From: JAGTRP01 sp035255045
GTDB taxonomy: Bacteria; Pseudomonadota; Gammaproteobacteria; Burkholderiales; Rhodocyclaceae
Reading direction: 5' to 3'
Assembly (NCBI GenBank): GCA_035255045.1
Contig: DATFAA010000147.1
Location: forward strand, 1 to 13,296
DNA length: 13,296 bases
In this document: positions 12,099 through 13,296 of the stretch, piece by piece
How positions within the stretch are numbered: position 1 is the stretch's first letter
Layout of the letters: each line of letters begins with the position of its first letter
Translations under genes and position numbers: made by a program
The notes under the pieces: model-generated
The model's database searches: none
What the model saw: the letters and a program-made list of their open reading frames with translations, nothing else
Told to the model about the DNA's origin: nothing

Positions 12099-13268
12099 AT
12101 GATCAATCCCAACACCACCTTCATGGGCTACCGCCGCGAGAACGGCCGCGTCGGCGTTCGCAACCACGTCATCATCCTGCCGGTGGACGACATCTCGAAT
12201 GCCGCCTCCGAGGCGGTCGCCAACAACATCAAGGGCACCATGGCCCTGCCCCACCCCTACGGCCGCCTGCAGTTCGGCGCCGACCTCGACCTCCACTTCC
12301 GGACCCTCATCGGTACCGGCTCCAACCCGAACGTCGCCGCCGTCATCGTGGTCGGCATCGAGGAAGGCTGGACCCAGAAGGTGGTGGACGGCATCGCCAA
12401 GACCGGCAAGCCGGTGGCGGGCTTCTCCATCGAACTCCACGGCGACCACGACACCATCATGCGGGCCTCCCGCAAGGCCCGGGAGTTCGTCCAGGCCGCC
12501 GGCGAATGCCAGCGCGTGCCCTGCAAGCTGAGCGAGCTGTGGGTGTCCACCAAGTGCGGCGAGTCCGACACCACCTCCGGCTGCGGCGCCAACCCGACGG
12601 TCGGCAACGCCTTCGACAAGCTCTACGACCTGGGCAGCACCCTCGTCTTCGGCGAAACCTCCGAACTCACCGGCGGCGAGCAGCTGGTGGCCGAGCGCTG
12701 CCGCACCCCGGAGATCCGCCAGCAGTTCCAGAAGATGTTCGACGACTACCAGGCCATGATCGAGCGCCACAAGACCGACGACCTGTCCGAGTCCCAGCCG
12801 ACCAAGGGCAACATCGCCGGCGGCCTCACCACCATCGAGGAAAAGGCCCTGGGCAACATCCAGAAGATCGGCAAGAAGTGCAAGGTGGACGGCGTGCTGG
12901 ACTACGCCGAGACCCCGACCCACTCCGGCCTCTGGTTCATGCAGTCGAGCTCGGCTGCGGCCGAAATGGTTACCCTGTGCGGCGCCGCGGGCTATGCCGT
13001 GCATTTCTTCCCCACCGGCCAGGGCAACGTCATCGGCAATCCCATCGTTCCGGTCATCAAGATCTGCGCCAACCCGCGTACGGTCCGCACCATGAACGAG
13101 CACGTCGATGTGGACGTCACCGGGCTGCTGCAGCGGGAAATCAACCTCGACCAGGCTGGCGACAAGCTCCTCGAGACCATGCTGCGCACCGCCAACGGCC
13201 GCCTGACCGCGGCCGAGGCCCTCGGACACCGGGAATTCGTCCTCACCCGGCTGTACGAGAGCGCCTGA
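12099..13268 (+). CDS. suyB: (2R)-sulfolactate sulfo-lyase large subunit SuyB (UxaA/GarD family)
   Basis: The protein has 389 residues, the usual length for SuyB, and ATG 12099 is preceded by AAGGAG. It has the core of the altronate/galactarate dehydratase family: 'GYRRENGRVGVRNHVIILPV' near the N-terminus, 'KCGESD' (152-157, where sugar-acid dehydratases usually read KCGGSD or QCGGSD), 'GANPTVGN' (163-170) and 'FPTGQGNVIGNPIVPVIK' (304-321). Blocks such as 'SQPTKGNIAGGLTTIEEKAL' and 'TANGRLTAAEALGHREFV' match SuyB as I recall it. Family enzymes are metal-dependent lyases. With SuyA it would release sulfite and pyruvate from (2R)-sulfolactate. Substrate assignment rests on remembered similarity and the KCGESD variant. 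No sulfite exporter or dehydrogenase genes (suyE, slcC, comC) are inside the window; downstream genes may supply them. Confidence 0.8.
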   Translation: MINPNTTFMGYRRENGRVGVRNHVIILPVDDISNAASEAVANNIKGTMALPHPYGRLQFGADLDLHFRTLIGTGSNPNVAAVIVVGIEEGWTQKVVDGIAKTGKPVAGFSIELHGDHDTIMRASRKAREFVQAAGECQRVPCKLSELWVSTKCGESDTTSGCGANPTVGNAFDKLYDLGSTLVFGETSELTGGEQLVAERCRTPEIRQQFQKMFDDYQAMIERHKTDDLSESQPTKGNIAGGLTTIEEKALGNIQKIGKKCKVDGVLDYAETPTHSGLWFMQSSSAAAEMVTLCGAAGYAVHFFPTGQGNVIGNPIVPVIKICANPRTVRTMNEHVDVDVTGLLQREINLDQAGDKLLETMLRTANGRLTAAEALGHREFVLTRLYESA

Positions 13269-13296
13269 TCCGGGAAGCGCCGGCGGGCCGGACCCC

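Overview
The window is high-GC DNA with tightly packed genes. Its gene content (NarX-like kinase with a NarL/FixJ regulator, chemoreceptor, GGDEF-EAL protein, a two-subunit sulfolactate sulfo-lyase) fits a proteobacterium, most likely a betaproteobacterium of the Rhodocyclales type. That placement is inferred from gene types and codon use, not from a marker gene. No tRNA, rRNA, CRISPR array, transposase or phage gene was seen.

Layout. (1) Positions 1-556 (+) hold the C-terminal two-PDZ part of a DegP/HtrA-type periplasmic protease. It converges, 9 bp apart, on a Sel1-repeat envelope protein (566-1282, -). (2) Positions 1335-8906 (-) are a signalling block. In transcription order it holds a membrane histidine kinase (Cache-HAMP-PAS-HisKA_3-HATPase), a NarL/FixJ response regulator, a methyl-accepting chemotaxis protein and a GGDEF-EAL cyclic-di-GMP protein with its own Cache-HAMP sensor half. 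(3) Positions 9086-10717 (+), divergent from the kinase, hold four small genes: a 61-residue unknown, a 201-residue protein that reads as a PilZ domain fused to a STAS-like domain, and two unknown proteins joined stop-to-start. (4) Positions 10724-11575 (-) encode a ten-helix EamA/DMT transporter. (5) Positions 11790-13268 (+) encode the two subunits of a UxaA/GarD-family lyase, best read as SuyA and SuyB ((2R)-sulfolactate sulfo-lyase), behind a good sigma-70 promoter and a 14-bp palindrome.

How they may work together. The kinase and regulator form a two-component system. The GGDEF-EAL protein would make or destroy c-di-GMP, and the PilZ-STAS protein next to the kinase is a plausible c-di-GMP reader, so 1.3-9.9 kb can be read as a c-di-GMP and taxis signalling island. 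Two palindromes with 7-2-7 geometry, as used by NarL-type regulators, lie just downstream of the regulator gene (upstream of the chemoreceptor) and upstream of the unknown pair. They are candidate targets of the local regulator. The suyAB operon is a separate metabolic unit that splits sulfolactate into pyruvate and sulfite.
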